Source: a bacterium (GTDB lineage Bacteria > Vulcanimicrobiota > Vulcanimicrobiia > Vulcanimicrobiales > Vulcanimicrobiaceae). Taken from it: a DNA stretch of 42,500 nt. A program made the position numbers and the translations under genes. The stretch spans positions 1-42,500 of the forward strand of contig JAJYFL010000003.1 in assembly GCA_021790935.1 (NCBI GenBank), read 5' to 3'. The notes below the pieces were generated by a model. It saw only the letters and a program-made list of their open reading frames with translations, was not told the DNA's origin and did no database searches. The first letter of the stretch is position 1, and each line of letters starts with the position of its first letter. Of this stretch, positions 17,008 to 26,485 are shown piece by piece.

Positions 17008-17763
17008 TTATTTTGGTCGGCTGCGGTATTCGACCACCGGCGTCGTCGCCGCACGGAGATCGATAACGCGGATAGCGCGCCCGCCGCGCCCAAGCTGCGA
17101 GAGAATCGGGTCGACGAGCGGAATCTTCTTCTGCAGGTCATCATCGTTGCCGAAGAGCACGTCGACTCCGCCGCGTAGGGCTGCAACCAGTCCGCCAAAG
17201 TGACCGAACCAGAGGCGCGTTACGATGACGTGGCCGGCGACGAGCTGCGCGTAGTCCTTCCGCATTCGTTCGTCCCGCCTGCCGCGCAGAAACGTCCCGT
17301 CGACGAGAATCCGCTTGCCGGGCAGGACGAAGACCGGAAGATCGTTCGCCGGCGGCGCCGGCTGCAGCACGCGCAAGCGCCGGTCGACCAAGACGCGCCG
17401 CGTGCCGTCCGCCACCACGGCATACGGGTGGCGCTCGGTCACGAAGATGCGCACGCCGGCCGGCGGTATGCGAAAGAGTCTCGCCGTCGCGATGTACGGG
17501 ATCCCCTCGATGCGGGCTGCGGCGGCACCGAGATTCTGCAGCCAAACGTTCTGGTGCGGTGAGATTGCGGCGCGCCTGCGAATCTCCGCCGCAGGAACGA
17601 CTTCATTCCCCGCGACCGTGACGTACTTCGGATAGAAACCGGGCCACGATGCCAAGTAGTAGCCTGCGGCCGCCGCGGCGACCAGCAGGAGCGTCAGTAC
17701 GATCCAGAACGGGCGCAGGCGAACCGCGAGAGATTTCTTGCGCCGCGCCGCCTTCGGTTTCAT
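17008..17763 (-). CDS. ftsQ: Cell division protein FtsQ/DivIB
   Basis: 251 aa: a short basic cytoplasmic tail, one membrane helix (about 19-40), then a POTRA domain (YVTVAGNEVVPAAEIRRRAAI) and the FtsQ beta domain with IPYIATARLFRIPPAGVRIFVTER. FtsQ links the early Z-ring complex to the later septal enzymes. Its ATG overlaps the stop of the HAD phosphatase gene (ATGA), making it the last gene of the dnaE-his operon rather than part of an ftsQAZ cluster. The domain order fits, but sequence is divergent, as is usual for FtsQ. Confidence 0.85.
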   Translation of the reverse strand: MKPKAARRKKSLAVRLRPFWIVLTLLLVAAAAAGYYLASWPGFYPKYVTVAGNEVVPAAEIRRRAAISPHQNVWLQNLGAAAARIEGIPYIATARLFRIPPAGVRIFVTERHPYAVVADGTRRVLVDRRLRVLQPAPPANDLPVFVLPGKRILVDGTFLRGRRDERMRKDYAQLVAGHVIVTRLWFGHFGGLVAALRGGVDVLFGNDDDLQKKIPLVDPILSQLGRGGRAIRVIDLRAATTPVVEYRSRPK

Positions 17764-18554
17764 CGCAGAACGTAACGCTCCAGCGCTTCCGCCACGCCGT
17801 CGTGCTCGACGTCGGCCACGACCGCATCGGCGCTATCGCGTAGATCCTGCGGCGCGGAGCCCATGGCGACCCCGATACCCGCCGCGTGAAGCAACGGCGC
17901 ATCGTTCCACGAATCGCCGATCGCCATGACCGCTTCGATCGGCACGCCGAGCCGCTGCGCGACGACGCGCAGCGCGCGCCCCTTGTCGACCAAAGGGTTC
18001 ATGACCTCCACGAACTCGGGCAGGCTGCGCGTAACGTACGCGCGATCCCCGAGCGCCAGTTGCATCCGCAGGTGGCATTCGGCTGCGACCTGCGGCTCGG
18101 CGATGATCACGGCTTTGGTTGCACCCCGGTCGGCAAACGCAGCGTGGAGCGACGCGACGACCAGCGGCTCCACGCCCGATACGCTTGCATACAAAGCGGA
18201 ATAGGCGTTTCGCTCTTCGCAGTAGTAGCGGTCGTCCGCATAGAGCTGCACGTGCAGGCCATCGCGCTGCGCGAGATCGACGACCTCGCGTGCGAGCCCG
18301 CTCGCAAGCGGAAGATCGAGGATCCGCTCGCCGCTGCGCGGATCGATAACGGCCGCGCCCTGGTAACAGACGATCGGACTCTCGAACTCGAGCATCCGCG
18401 CGTACGGCAGCGCCGCCCGGTACATGCGCCCAGTAACCAGAGTTCCCAGCACGCCGCGCGCTCGCATCGCGACGATGGCCTCCCGCACGCGGGGGCTCAC
18501 CCGCAGGTCCGAACCGACCAGCGTTCCGTCCACGTCGAAGGCAACGAGTTTCAC
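17760..18554 (-). CDS. HAD-superfamily phosphatase, Cof type
   Basis: 264 aa. Motif I FDVDGTLVGSD near the N-terminus supplies the nucleophile and acid aspartates, motif II is VTGRM, motif III includes K at VDKGRAL, and motif IV is GDSWNDAPLL. The large C2-type cap between motifs II and III (about residues 80-190) is that of Cof/YidA-like phosphatases acting on sugar phosphates or flavin-type substrates. A GTG at 18584 would overlap the hisD stop (GTGA) and add ten residues; I prefer the GTG at 18554 because HAD proteins usually begin just before motif I. It could be the missing histidinol-phosphatase, but the C2 cap argues against that. Substrate unknown. Confidence 0.85.
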   Translation of the reverse strand: MKLVAFDVDGTLVGSDLRVSPRVREAIVAMRARGVLGTLVTGRMYRAALPYARMLEFESPIVCYQGAAVIDPRSGERILDLPLASGLAREVVDLAQRDGLHVQLYADDRYYCEERNAYSALYASVSGVEPLVVASLHAAFADRGATKAVIIAEPQVAAECHLRMQLALGDRAYVTRSLPEFVEVMNPLVDKGRALRVVAQRLGVPIEAVMAIGDSWNDAPLLHAAGIGVAMGSAPQDLRDSADAVVADVEHDGVAEALERYVLR

Positions 18555-18580
18555 GGACCGATTCGGCGCCTCTCCCCCGC

Positions 18581-19867
18581 TCACGGAGCCTGCCGCATCC
18601 GGGCCGTCTCCGCGTGGTGGTGCAAGCCTTCGAACTCCGCTAGAGCCGCCAAGACCGGGGCGTCGGCCCGCATCCGTTCGGCGCTGTTTTCCAGAATCGA
18701 AAAACTGCGCAAGAAATCCGCCGTGCGCAGGCCTGAGGAGAAGCGCGCCGCGCCCGACGTCGGCAGAACGTGGTTGGTTCCGGCCAGGTAGTCTCCGCAC
18801 GCGACCGGCGTGTTCGGACCGATGAATACCGCCCCCGCGTTTCGTACTCGCGCAAGGTAGCGCTCCGGATCGCGTACCTGCAGCGATAGGTGTTCCGGCG
18901 CGAAGCGCTCGACCACCTCGAACAGGCGCTTGCGATTGCGCGCGTGCACGAGGTAGGTGCCGTCCTCCAGCACGCGGCGAACGATCGCGCCGCGATTTGC
19001 CTCGTTGAGAACCGTAGCCTCCAAGAGCTGCGCGCAGGCCTGAAGAAACGGCAGCGACTCGGAGACGACGGCGACACGCGCCAGGGGATCGTGCTCCGCC
19101 TGCGCGAGCAGTTCGCCGACGACGTATTCGGCGCTCGCCCCGTCGTCTGCCACGACGAGAATCTCCGACGGCCCGGCGAGGCCGTCGATCGCGCACGCTC
19201 CGTAGACCTGCCGCTTCGCCTCCGTCACCCAGACATTTCCCGGACCGACGATCTTGTCGACGCGCGCGATGGACTGCGTGCCGTAGGCGGCCGCCGCGAT
19301 CGCCGCCGCGCCGCCGACCGCGTGCAACTCTTCGACTTCGCACAGGCTGCACGCAAACACGACGGCCGGCGCCACGCGCCCGTCCCGCTGCGCGGGCGTA
19401 AGGACGACGACGCGGGAGACGCCGGCGACCTTCGCCGGCACGACGGACATCAGTACCGACGACGGCAGCGTTGCGCTACCGCCGGGGACGTAGGCCGCGA
19501 TCGAGTCTAGCGGCCGGTACGAAAACCGGTACGACGTACCGTCTTCATCTGCGTAGGCCACGCCCTCCGGGCGCTGTTGCCTGTGGAAGCGCGCGATTCG
19601 TTCTTGCGCGAGGCGCAAACCGTCTGCGATCTCCCGCGGCACCAACGCCTGCGCTTGCTCGCGCATCGGGATGGGCACGCGGATCCGGCTCACGTTGAAC
19701 GTTGGATCGTCAAAGCGGCGTGCGTACTCCACCAGCGCTTCGTCGCCGCGCGCGCGTACCGCCCCGATGATCTCTGCCACGCCGCGGCGGATCTCCTCGG
19801 GCGGATCCCATCCCCCGCGGTAGAGATCGCCGAGTGCCTCCCGATCCGAAGCGGAGATTATCTTCAT
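18581..19867 (-). CDS. hisD: Histidinol dehydrogenase
   Basis: Catalyses the last two steps of histidine synthesis, histidinol to histidine, with NAD and Zn. Signature segments include IAAYVPGGSATLPSSVLM, GPGNVWVTEAKRQVYGACAID, GPSEILVVADD, ERFAPEHLSLQV with the catalytic Glu-His pair, and NHVLPTSGAARF. 428 aa, full length. Its ATG overlaps the hisG stop by ATGA. Confidence 0.97.
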   Translation of the reverse strand: MKIISASDREALGDLYRGGWDPPEEIRRGVAEIIGAVRARGDEALVEYARRFDDPTFNVSRIRVPIPMREQAQALVPREIADGLRLAQERIARFHRQQRPEGVAYADEDGTSYRFSYRPLDSIAAYVPGGSATLPSSVLMSVVPAKVAGVSRVVVLTPAQRDGRVAPAVVFACSLCEVEELHAVGGAAAIAAAAYGTQSIARVDKIVGPGNVWVTEAKRQVYGACAIDGLAGPSEILVVADDGASAEYVVGELLAQAEHDPLARVAVVSESLPFLQACAQLLEATVLNEANRGAIVRRVLEDGTYLVHARNRKRLFEVVERFAPEHLSLQVRDPERYLARVRNAGAVFIGPNTPVACGDYLAGTNHVLPTSGAARFSSGLRTADFLRSFSILENSAERMRADAPVLAALAEFEGLHHHAETARMRQAP

Positions 19868-20505
19868 GCGTGGCGCCCTTCTTCGAGACGGCCCACCAAT
19901 TCGACGAGCGCTTCGTATTTCGCGCGAAAGCGAACCGGGTTGACGACGAAGCGTGCCGACGAGCGTGCGATCTCGTCCACGACCACCATATCGTGCTCGC
20001 GCAGCGTATTGCCCGTAGCGACCAAATCAACGATCACGTCGGCCAGTCCAACGAGAGGGCTCAATTCGACCGATCCGTGCAAGGCGATGATCTCGCACGG
20101 CAGATCGCGGTCCGAGAAGTACGCAGCTGCCGACCGCGTGAACTTCGTCGCCACGCGCAGAAACGTCGGATAACGCGCGCCTTCGTGGTAACGGTCGCTG
20201 CGCCGAGCGGCCACGACCAGGCGGCATCTCCCGAATCCAAGGTCGGCCAGCTCGCTGACCGAGCGGTCGGTCTCCCAAAGGACGTCCTTACCGACGATGC
20301 CGCAATCTGCAGCGCCGAACTCGACGTAGGCCGGCACGTCGGTTGGGCGCAGAAGCAGCAGTTCGGCCTTGCCGTCGGTGGTAAGCACGGTCAGGCGGCG
20401 CCCCGTATCCGACGGGATCTCGATGCCGGCTTCGCGTAGACGCTGCGCGGTCTCGCGGTAGAGGCTTCCTTTCGGCACGGCGATTACCAGCCGCTCGCCT
20501 CTCAC
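19864..20505 (-). CDS. hisG: ATP phosphoribosyltransferase, short form
   Basis: 213 aa, the short HisG form, which lacks the C-terminal regulatory domain and needs HisZ. It starts VIAVPKGSLY, continues with RPTDVPAYVEFGAADCGIVGKD, and has the PRPP-binding loop in DVIVDLVATGNTLREHD. It catalyses the first step of histidine synthesis, joining ATP and PRPP. The GTG start overlaps the hisZ stop by GTGA, in keeping with a HisZ-HisG complex. Confidence 0.97.
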   Translation of the reverse strand: MRGERLVIAVPKGSLYRETAQRLREAGIEIPSDTGRRLTVLTTDGKAELLLLRPTDVPAYVEFGAADCGIVGKDVLWETDRSVSELADLGFGRCRLVVAARRSDRYHEGARYPTFLRVATKFTRSAAAYFSDRDLPCEIIALHGSVELSPLVGLADVIVDLVATGNTLREHDMVVVDEIARSSARFVVNPVRFRAKYEALVELVGRLEEGRHA

Positions 20506-21701
20506 GCGTCCTCCTCCGATTCCCCAACCTCGAGGGCGATCTCTTCGACGTTTCCGCCTTCCGCTCGAATGATGCGTGCGATCTGTTTGTGCGCCGCATA
20601 TGCCAACAGTGCGTCCCGGTCGAGATCCCGCACGTCGTAGCGGACGCGCAGGCCCTTGGCACGCTCGCGCGCTGCCACGACGTCCGACCCGCTCACGAGC
20701 ACGTCGACCTCGTTACGCGGGCGGTCGTCTTCTCGCCGGCGCTCGAGAGCGAGCAGTATGCGCTCCACGCCAACCATCCACCCAACCGCGGCCGCGTCGA
20801 AGCCGAAGCGCGGCAAAAGCGCATCGTACCGTCCGCCGCCGCACAGCGAGAATCCTAGGTCCGCGATGTATCCCTCAAAGACGAAGCCCGTATAATACTG
20901 CATGTCGCGAAGCAGCGCAAAATCGAGGTTGATGCGATGCCGGCAGCCGAGCGCTTCGGCTCGCTTGAGAATCTCCTCCAAGCGGTCGAGCGCAGCCTGC
21001 GATGCCACGGTCTTGCAGATCGGCCGTGCGATCGCCACGACCTCCTCGCGACCGCGCATCATCGTGAGCCGTTTGACGGTGTCGAAATGCTTGCCGATCA
21101 CCGCGTGCGTCTGCTCGAACGCGCGCAACGCTACCAGGTTCCGCTCGGCGATGAGATGCTTGCATGCGGTTGCGTCATCGCCTCTCAAGCCCGCACCTTC
21201 GAGCACCCCGTCGACGATCGCCGCGTCGTTGATGTCGAATCGCGCGTCGGAGAGGCCCACGGCGTCGAGCGCCTCTATCGCCATGAAGAGCGTCTCGGCA
21301 TCCGCGCTCACGCCGCCGGCCCCAATCAGTTCGGCCCCCGCCTGCGTGAACTCGCGCATCCGTCCGAGCTGTGGTTCCTCGTAGCGAAATGCCGGCGCGA
21401 CGTACGAAAGACGCAGTGGCAACGACGCATTCCGCAGACGTGCGGATACGACGCGAGCGATCGGCGTCGTCATCTCGGTACGCAGCGCAAGCGAGGTTCC
21501 GTGCGGGTCGCTGAAGCGAAACGTCTGCTGCATGAGCTTTTCGCCGAGCCCGCGCTCGAGCGATTCGTAACTTTCGAAGGTGGGCGTCAACACCTCCGAA
21601 TACGACCACGACCGAAAGACGCCGCGAATCGTCTCTTCGATCTCGCGCTTGTACGCAAACTCCTGAGGCAGCCAGTCGCGGACCCCTGAAGGCAATCGCA
21701 T
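20502..21701 (-). CDS. hisZ: ATP phosphoribosyltransferase regulatory subunit
   Basis: 399 aa, homologous to the catalytic core of histidyl-tRNA synthetase (class II motifs: RTEMTTPIARVV; FRYEEPQLGRMREFTQAGAELIG; CGGGRYDALLPRFG). Because it directly precedes short-form hisG, it is HisZ and not a true HisS. The C-terminus has a partial anticodon-binding-like region (VDVLVSGSDVVAARERAKGLR), slightly more than in minimal HisZ proteins. The ATG overlaps the dnaE stop by one base (TAATG). Confidence 0.9.
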   Translation of the reverse strand: MRLPSGVRDWLPQEFAYKREIEETIRGVFRSWSYSEVLTPTFESYESLERGLGEKLMQQTFRFSDPHGTSLALRTEMTTPIARVVSARLRNASLPLRLSYVAPAFRYEEPQLGRMREFTQAGAELIGAGGVSADAETLFMAIEALDAVGLSDARFDINDAAIVDGVLEGAGLRGDDATACKHLIAERNLVALRAFEQTHAVIGKHFDTVKRLTMMRGREEVVAIARPICKTVASQAALDRLEEILKRAEALGCRHRINLDFALLRDMQYYTGFVFEGYIADLGFSLCGGGRYDALLPRFGFDAAAVGWMVGVERILLALERRREDDRPRNEVDVLVSGSDVVAARERAKGLRVRYDVRDLDRDALLAYAAHKQIARIIRAEGGNVEEIALEVGESEEDA

Positions 21702-24700
21702 TACGGTGCGCCCTCCCGGACGTTAGCCAACCCGAAGATGCGCGCTAGTTCCGCCGAGATCCGCGGATCGCTCGATACGCCGCGCGCGACGCGTTGCGAA
21801 CGCCCGCCGACGTGCATCACCAGCGGCACCGGCCCCGGCCATTCGTCTAACAGTCCGGCGAGCCGGTCGATCTGGTCGCGCCCCGTTACGGTCGCATGCC
21901 AGCCTCGCGGCTGGGGCGGCGGCTCCGGCCGCACGAACCCTTGGGCCTCCTGTGCCACGATCGAGATATCGAGCGGCGCCTCGTCGCCGGCAGGAGCGTT
22001 TCGCCGCTCGCGCAGGCGCACCCGCCCTTTCACGACGAGGATGCGATCGACTTCAAAGAGAGCCTGAAGTTGCGCGTACGCCTTCGCGAACACGACCGTA
22101 TCGACGCAGCCCGACGTGTCCTCCAGCGTCGCAATCAATATCTGCTGCCCGGCTTTCGTGAGCGTCCGCCGCACGGCAGTAACCATCCCGGCCACGGTGA
22201 CCGGCGCGTCGTCCTCTCGCGCCCGCAGATCTTTCACCGCCGTCGCTCCGGTACGCGCAAGGGCCTCGGCGATATCCGCGAGCGGGTGCCCCGAAAGGAA
22301 GATGCCGAGCGTCTCCTTCTCCCACTGGAGCGTCTGCATCGTCGTCGGCGCAGCCACGTCGGGAAGCTTTGGCGCCAATCCCGCACCCACCGCAGGGACC
22401 TCCCCAAAAAGCGACGCCTGACCGAGCTCGGCATCGCGCGATTCGCGCGCCGCAACTTCCAGTGCGCCGTCCAGTCCTGCAAGCTTTTGCGCGCGATTAC
22501 CAGGCAGACGATCTAAGGCCCCGCACTTGATCAGCGCCTCGAAGACGCGCCGGTTCACCTGCTTGGCGTCGACGCGCCTCGCGATATCGAAGAGATCGTG
22601 AAATCTTCCGTCGCGCTCGCGCGCATCCAAGAGGATCCGCACCGCCCCTTCGCCGACGCCTTTCACGGCGGCGAGCCCGAAGCGAATGTCCGCACCGACG
22701 ACCGTAAAATTCGTAAGCGATTCGTTGACGTCGGGCGGAAGCACCGCGATGCCGAGCTTCTTTGCCTCGTCGATGTATTCGACGAGCTTCTCCGTTCGAT
22801 CCCTGACCGAGGTCATCAGCGCGGTGAAATACGGCAACGGATGATTGGCCTTCAGGAAGGCCGTTTGATAGGCGATCCACGCATACGCCGCGGCGTGCGA
22901 TTTGTTAAAACCGTAACCGGCGAAAGGCTCGATGAACGTAAAGATCTGCTCGGCAAGCCGCGCATCGATTCCGCTATGCGCGACCGCGCCGGTGACGAAC
23001 CGTTTGCGAAAGGCCGGAATCTTTTCCTTCTGCTTCTTCCCCATCACCTTACGCAGCTCGTCGGCCTGGCCCATCGTGAAGCCCGCGATATCGCGCGCGA
23101 TCTGCATGACCTGTTCCTGATAGCACGCTATCGAGTAGGTCTCCGCCAAGATCGGTTCGAGCTTCGGATGAAGGTACGTCGGCGCTTGGCGCCCGTGCTT
23201 GATCGCGATGTACTGCGGTATCCAATCCATCGGGCCCGGCCGGTAGAGGGCCACCAGCGCGATGATGTCGCTGAAACTGGTGGGTTTGAGATCGCCGCAA
23301 ACGCGCTTCATGCCCTCGGATTCCAGCTGAAAGACGCCCATCGTCTCGCCGCGGCCGAGCATCTCGAAGGTGCGAGCGTCGCCGTCCGAGATCCGCGAAA
23401 GATCGAAATGCGGATCGGTCGTGCGCCGAATCTCGTCGACTGCGTTCTTCATAACGGTGAGATTGCGTAGACCCAAGAAATCCATCTTGAGCAAACCGAT
23501 GCGTTCTACCCACTCCATGTCGTACTGCGTGTTCACGCCGGTATCGCTCTTCGCTAGCGGAGCGTATTCGAGCAGCGGTCCCGCCGATATGACGACGCCG
23601 GCGGCATGCGTGCCGGCGTTGCGCGCGAGCCCCTCGATCGCCATGGCGGTATCCACGAGCTTGCGAATCGCCGGAGACCCGGCGCAGAGAATCTTGAGTT
23701 CGGGAAGCTGTTCGAGCGCCGCACCGATCGAAAGACCCCCGGGACCCGAGGGGATCATCTTCGCAACGCGGTCGACGTCGGCAAGCGGCACGCCGAGCGC
23801 TCGTCCGGCGTCGCGAATCGCCGCACGCGCCGCCATCGTTCCGAAAGTCACGATCTGTGCAACCCGGTCCTTGCCGTACTTCTGCGTGACGTATTCGATG
23901 ACTTCATCGCGTCGCTCGACGCAAAAGTCGGTGTCGATATCGGGCATCGAGATCCGGTCCGGGTTGAGAAAACGCTCGAAGATGAGATTGAATTTTATTG
24001 GGTCCAGATCGGTGATCTTCAGCACGTAGGCCACGAGCGACCCGACCGCCGAGCCACGCCCGGGTCCGACCGGTATATCGTGGTCCTTCGCATACTTGAT
24101 GAAGTCCCAAACGATTAGAAAATACGACGCAAAACCCATCTTGTTGATGACGCCGAGCTCGTAATCCAAGCGCTCGCGAAGCGCCGCGTCGGAAGAGATG
24201 CGTTCCTCGCCGTAACGATCGAGGAGGCCGCTCCCGCAGATCTCGCGCAGGTACTCCTCGGCGGTGCTCTCCCGCGCGGGGTGCGCCTGCGGCACCGGAT
24301 ACGCCGGCAGATGGAATATCCTCTCCGGGATTTGCACGTCGATTCGCTGGGCGATTTTGACCGTGTTCTCGCAGGCCTCCGGAAGATCGCTCCAAAGCTG
24401 GTACATTTCGTCGGCGGATTTCACGTAAAACTGGTCCGAGTAGAACTTCATGCGGTTCGTGTCGGAGACGGTCTTGCCGGTCCCGATGCAGAGCAGAACG
24501 TCGTGCGCGGGCGCGTCCTTGCGGTCCAGATAATGAGAATCGTTGGTCGCGACGATCGGAACGTTCAGCTCGCGCGCTACCCGCAGCAGCCCTTGGTTCA
24601 GAACCTCCTCCTCGGGCATGCCGTGCCGCATGACCTCGATATAGAAGCGGTCGCCGAAGATATCGACGAAGGTCCTCGCGGCGGCCTTGGACTTTGCGTA

Positions 24701-25144
24701 GTCGTTCTTGAGCAGCGGAGCCGCTACCATCCCCGACATGCAGCCGGATAGGACGATCAGCCCGTCGTTGTGCCGCTCCAGCAGTTCGAGGTCGATTCTC
24801 GGCTTGTAGTAGTATCCTTCCAGGAACCCCTTGGAGATCAGAGCGGTGAGGTTACGGTAGCCCACCAGATCCGCGGCCAGGAGCGTCACATGCGCTTCCT
24901 CGCGGACGGCTCGATCGAACCGCCCGCGAGGTGCGATGTATGCTTCGCAGCCCACGATCGGCGTTAGCCGGTGTTCGCGGGCCTTATAGTAGAACTCCAT
25001 GGACCCGTACATGACCCCGTGGTCGGTCAAGGCGACGGCCTGGCTGCCCTGCTCCGCCGAGCGGCGGCAGAGCGGCTCCAGCCGGCAGGCTCCGTCCAAC
25101 AACGAGTACTCGCTGTGAACGTGGAGATGTACGAACTGACTCAC
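21701..25144 (-). CDS. dnaE: DNA polymerase III alpha subunit
   Basis: 1147 aa replicative polymerase. The N-terminal PHP domain begins HLHVHSEYSLLDGACR and keeps most metal ligands. The palm motif MPDIDTDFCVERRDEVIEYV has its aspartates at about 401 and 403, the same numbering as E. coli DnaE. Other features are the GRGSAVGSLVAY loop, the FNKSHAAAYAWIAYQTA fingers segment and a C-terminal OB fold (VTVAGMVTAVRRTLTKAGQQ). First gene of a tightly overlapping operon running through hisZGD to ftsQ. It diverges from the GGDEF gene at 25235. Confidence 0.97.
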   Translation of the reverse strand: MSQFVHLHVHSEYSLLDGACRLEPLCRRSAEQGSQAVALTDHGVMYGSMEFYYKAREHRLTPIVGCEAYIAPRGRFDRAVREEAHVTLLAADLVGYRNLTALISKGFLEGYYYKPRIDLELLERHNDGLIVLSGCMSGMVAAPLLKNDYAKSKAAARTFVDIFGDRFYIEVMRHGMPEEEVLNQGLLRVARELNVPIVATNDSHYLDRKDAPAHDVLLCIGTGKTVSDTNRMKFYSDQFYVKSADEMYQLWSDLPEACENTVKIAQRIDVQIPERIFHLPAYPVPQAHPARESTAEEYLREICGSGLLDRYGEERISSDAALRERLDYELGVINKMGFASYFLIVWDFIKYAKDHDIPVGPGRGSAVGSLVAYVLKITDLDPIKFNLIFERFLNPDRISMPDIDTDFCVERRDEVIEYVTQKYGKDRVAQIVTFGTMAARAAIRDAGRALGVPLADVDRVAKMIPSGPGGLSIGAALEQLPELKILCAGSPAIRKLVDTAMAIEGLARNAGTHAAGVVISAGPLLEYAPLAKSDTGVNTQYDMEWVERIGLLKMDFLGLRNLTVMKNAVDEIRRTTDPHFDLSRISDGDARTFEMLGRGETMGVFQLESEGMKRVCGDLKPTSFSDIIALVALYRPGPMDWIPQYIAIKHGRQAPTYLHPKLEPILAETYSIACYQEQVMQIARDIAGFTMGQADELRKVMGKKQKEKIPAFRKRFVTGAVAHSGIDARLAEQIFTFIEPFAGYGFNKSHAAAYAWIAYQTAFLKANHPLPYFTALMTSVRDRTEKLVEYIDEAKKLGIAVLPPDVNESLTNFTVVGADIRFGLAAVKGVGEGAVRILLDARERDGRFHDLFDIARRVDAKQVNRRVFEALIKCGALDRLPGNRAQKLAGLDGALEVAARESRDAELGQASLFGEVPAVGAGLAPKLPDVAAPTTMQTLQWEKETLGIFLSGHPLADIAEALARTGATAVKDLRAREDDAPVTVAGMVTAVRRTLTKAGQQILIATLEDTSGCVDTVVFAKAYAQLQALFEVDRILVVKGRVRLRERRNAPAGDEAPLDISIVAQEAQGFVRPEPPPQPRGWHATVTGRDQIDRLAGLLDEWPGPVPLVMHVGGRSQRVARGVSSDPRISAELARIFGLANVREGAP

Positions 25145-25178
25145 CGGACGGCTGTCTCGACCCCTATGTAATGTGCGC

Positions 25179-25227
25179 GTAACGTTAGCGATTTTTCCCT
25201 AAACTAACTATTTGCTTATGACGTTAC
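25179..25227. promoter_or_regulatory. Inverted repeat in the dnaE-GGDEF divergent promoter region
   Basis: GTAACGT (25179-25185) and ACGTTAC (25221-25227) are exact inverted copies in the 90-nt region between the divergent dnaE and diguanylate cyclase starts. An AT-richer stretch lies between them. It could be a shared operator. Chance cannot be excluded for a 7-bp repeat. Confidence 0.25.
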
Positions 25228-25234
25228 AGTAAAC

Positions 25235-26392
25235 ATGGGCCCTAACCTGTCCGTGGACGAGGGTCCCGGAAGCGACCCCGAGCGACTCGCGCTCACGAGC
25301 GAGATCGAGCGCCTGCGGGCGCAGATTGCGTCGCTTGAGGCCGAACGCGACGAATACGCCCAGCAGAACGCGGAACTCTTCGTCCTGCAACAGGTTTTCT
25401 CGACGATCAACTCGACGCTCGAGATCGGCGATATCCTCTCGATGCTGCTGCGCGGCGTCTGTCAAACGCTGCAATTCAACCGGGTCATCCTCTTCGACGT
25501 GCTGGCGAGCGGCGAGATCGTCCGCCGCCTCGAGAGCGACCCTGCGGGGAACGTCGTCGGCGCTTTGGACCCGCACGACTACCGGCCCGGATCCGCGCTG
25601 TTCGCGGTCGCCTCCGGGGCAAGCCAAGTCGCCTTCGGCAGCGGCGAGGACGCCGACAAGCCCCTTGAGGATACCCGTAGCCCCTACTGCGTCGCCCCCT
25701 TGGTCGCACGCGACGTGGTTCGCGGCATGCTCTACATCGAAGGGCCGCCCTCAGGCGAGATCACGGAGAACCAGATTCGGGTCCTGCTCGACTTCGCGGC
25801 TCAGGCTGCAGTAGCCGTTGAAAATGCCCGTCTCCACGACGAGACCAGACGGCTCCTCGAGGCAACACGGCGCATGGCCCTAACCGACAGTCTGACGGGG
25901 ATTCCGAACCGGCGCGCCCTCTCAGAGATGCTCGACCGCGAAATCCACACCTCCGAACGTTACGACACCCCATTCGCCTTCATGATCCTCGACCTCGACG
26001 ACTTCAAGAAGATCAACGACTCTGGCGGGCATGGCCTGGGCGACCGAGCGCTCAAACGCTTCGCGACCCTGCTCAAGCGCGTGGCCCGCAAAGGCGATAT
26101 CGTCGCGCGCTTCGCAGGCGATGAATTCGTGGTCGTCATGGCCAAGACCGATCGCGTCCAGGCCGAGTTGGGCGTCGAACGCATCCAGGCTACGCTGCGC
26201 CGCAGCGGCTTGCACACCTCGATCGGCGTCGCCATGTTTCCCCACGACGGGCTCAACGGGCAGGCGCTCTTCTTCGCCGCCGATCAAGCCCTGTACGAAG
26301 CCAAACAGAACGGAAAGAACTGCTTCCGGTTCCACCGGCGCCTCTCCCAGATCTCGGTGCCGCACCTGCCCACGGGTACGGGTTCCCTCTGA
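25235..26392 (+). CDS. GAF-GGDEF diguanylate cyclase
   Basis: 385 aa, no membrane helix. Residues about 18-50 form a coiled coil (LTSEIERLRAQIASLEAERD), followed by a GAF domain (about 60-200: VFSTINSTLEIGDILSML, YCVAPLVARDVVRGMLYIE). The GGDEF domain begins at LTDSLTGIPNRRAL. The active-site loop reads AGDEF instead of GGDEF, a substitution found in active cyclases. Five residues before it is RKGD, a good RxxD inhibitory site for c-di-GMP feedback. It likely makes c-di-GMP in response to a GAF-bound ligand or redox state. The ribosome site is weak. Confidence 0.92.
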   Translation: MGPNLSVDEGPGSDPERLALTSEIERLRAQIASLEAERDEYAQQNAELFVLQQVFSTINSTLEIGDILSMLLRGVCQTLQFNRVILFDVLASGEIVRRLESDPAGNVVGALDPHDYRPGSALFAVASGASQVAFGSGEDADKPLEDTRSPYCVAPLVARDVVRGMLYIEGPPSGEITENQIRVLLDFAAQAAVAVENARLHDETRRLLEATRRMALTDSLTGIPNRRALSEMLDREIHTSERYDTPFAFMILDLDDFKKINDSGGHGLGDRALKRFATLLKRVARKGDIVARFAGDEFVVVMAKTDRVQAELGVERIQATLRRSGLHTSIGVAMFPHDGLNGQALFFAADQALYEAKQNGKNCFRFHRRLSQISVPHLPTGTGSL

Positions 26393-26485
26393 CGGCCGGC
26401 GCCGCGCTACTAAGGTAGTGGGGCAGGGACGGCCGGGGAGGGTATAAAGAAGTCTGTATCGCTACCATCCCGGGAGAGGTCCAAC

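Noticed and set aside
18585-19352. N-terminal extension of the HAD phosphatase frame to 530 codons
   Set aside because: It runs antiparallel in frame terms through hisD, has arginine/glycine-rich low-complexity translation, and the HAD fold begins only at about 18554.
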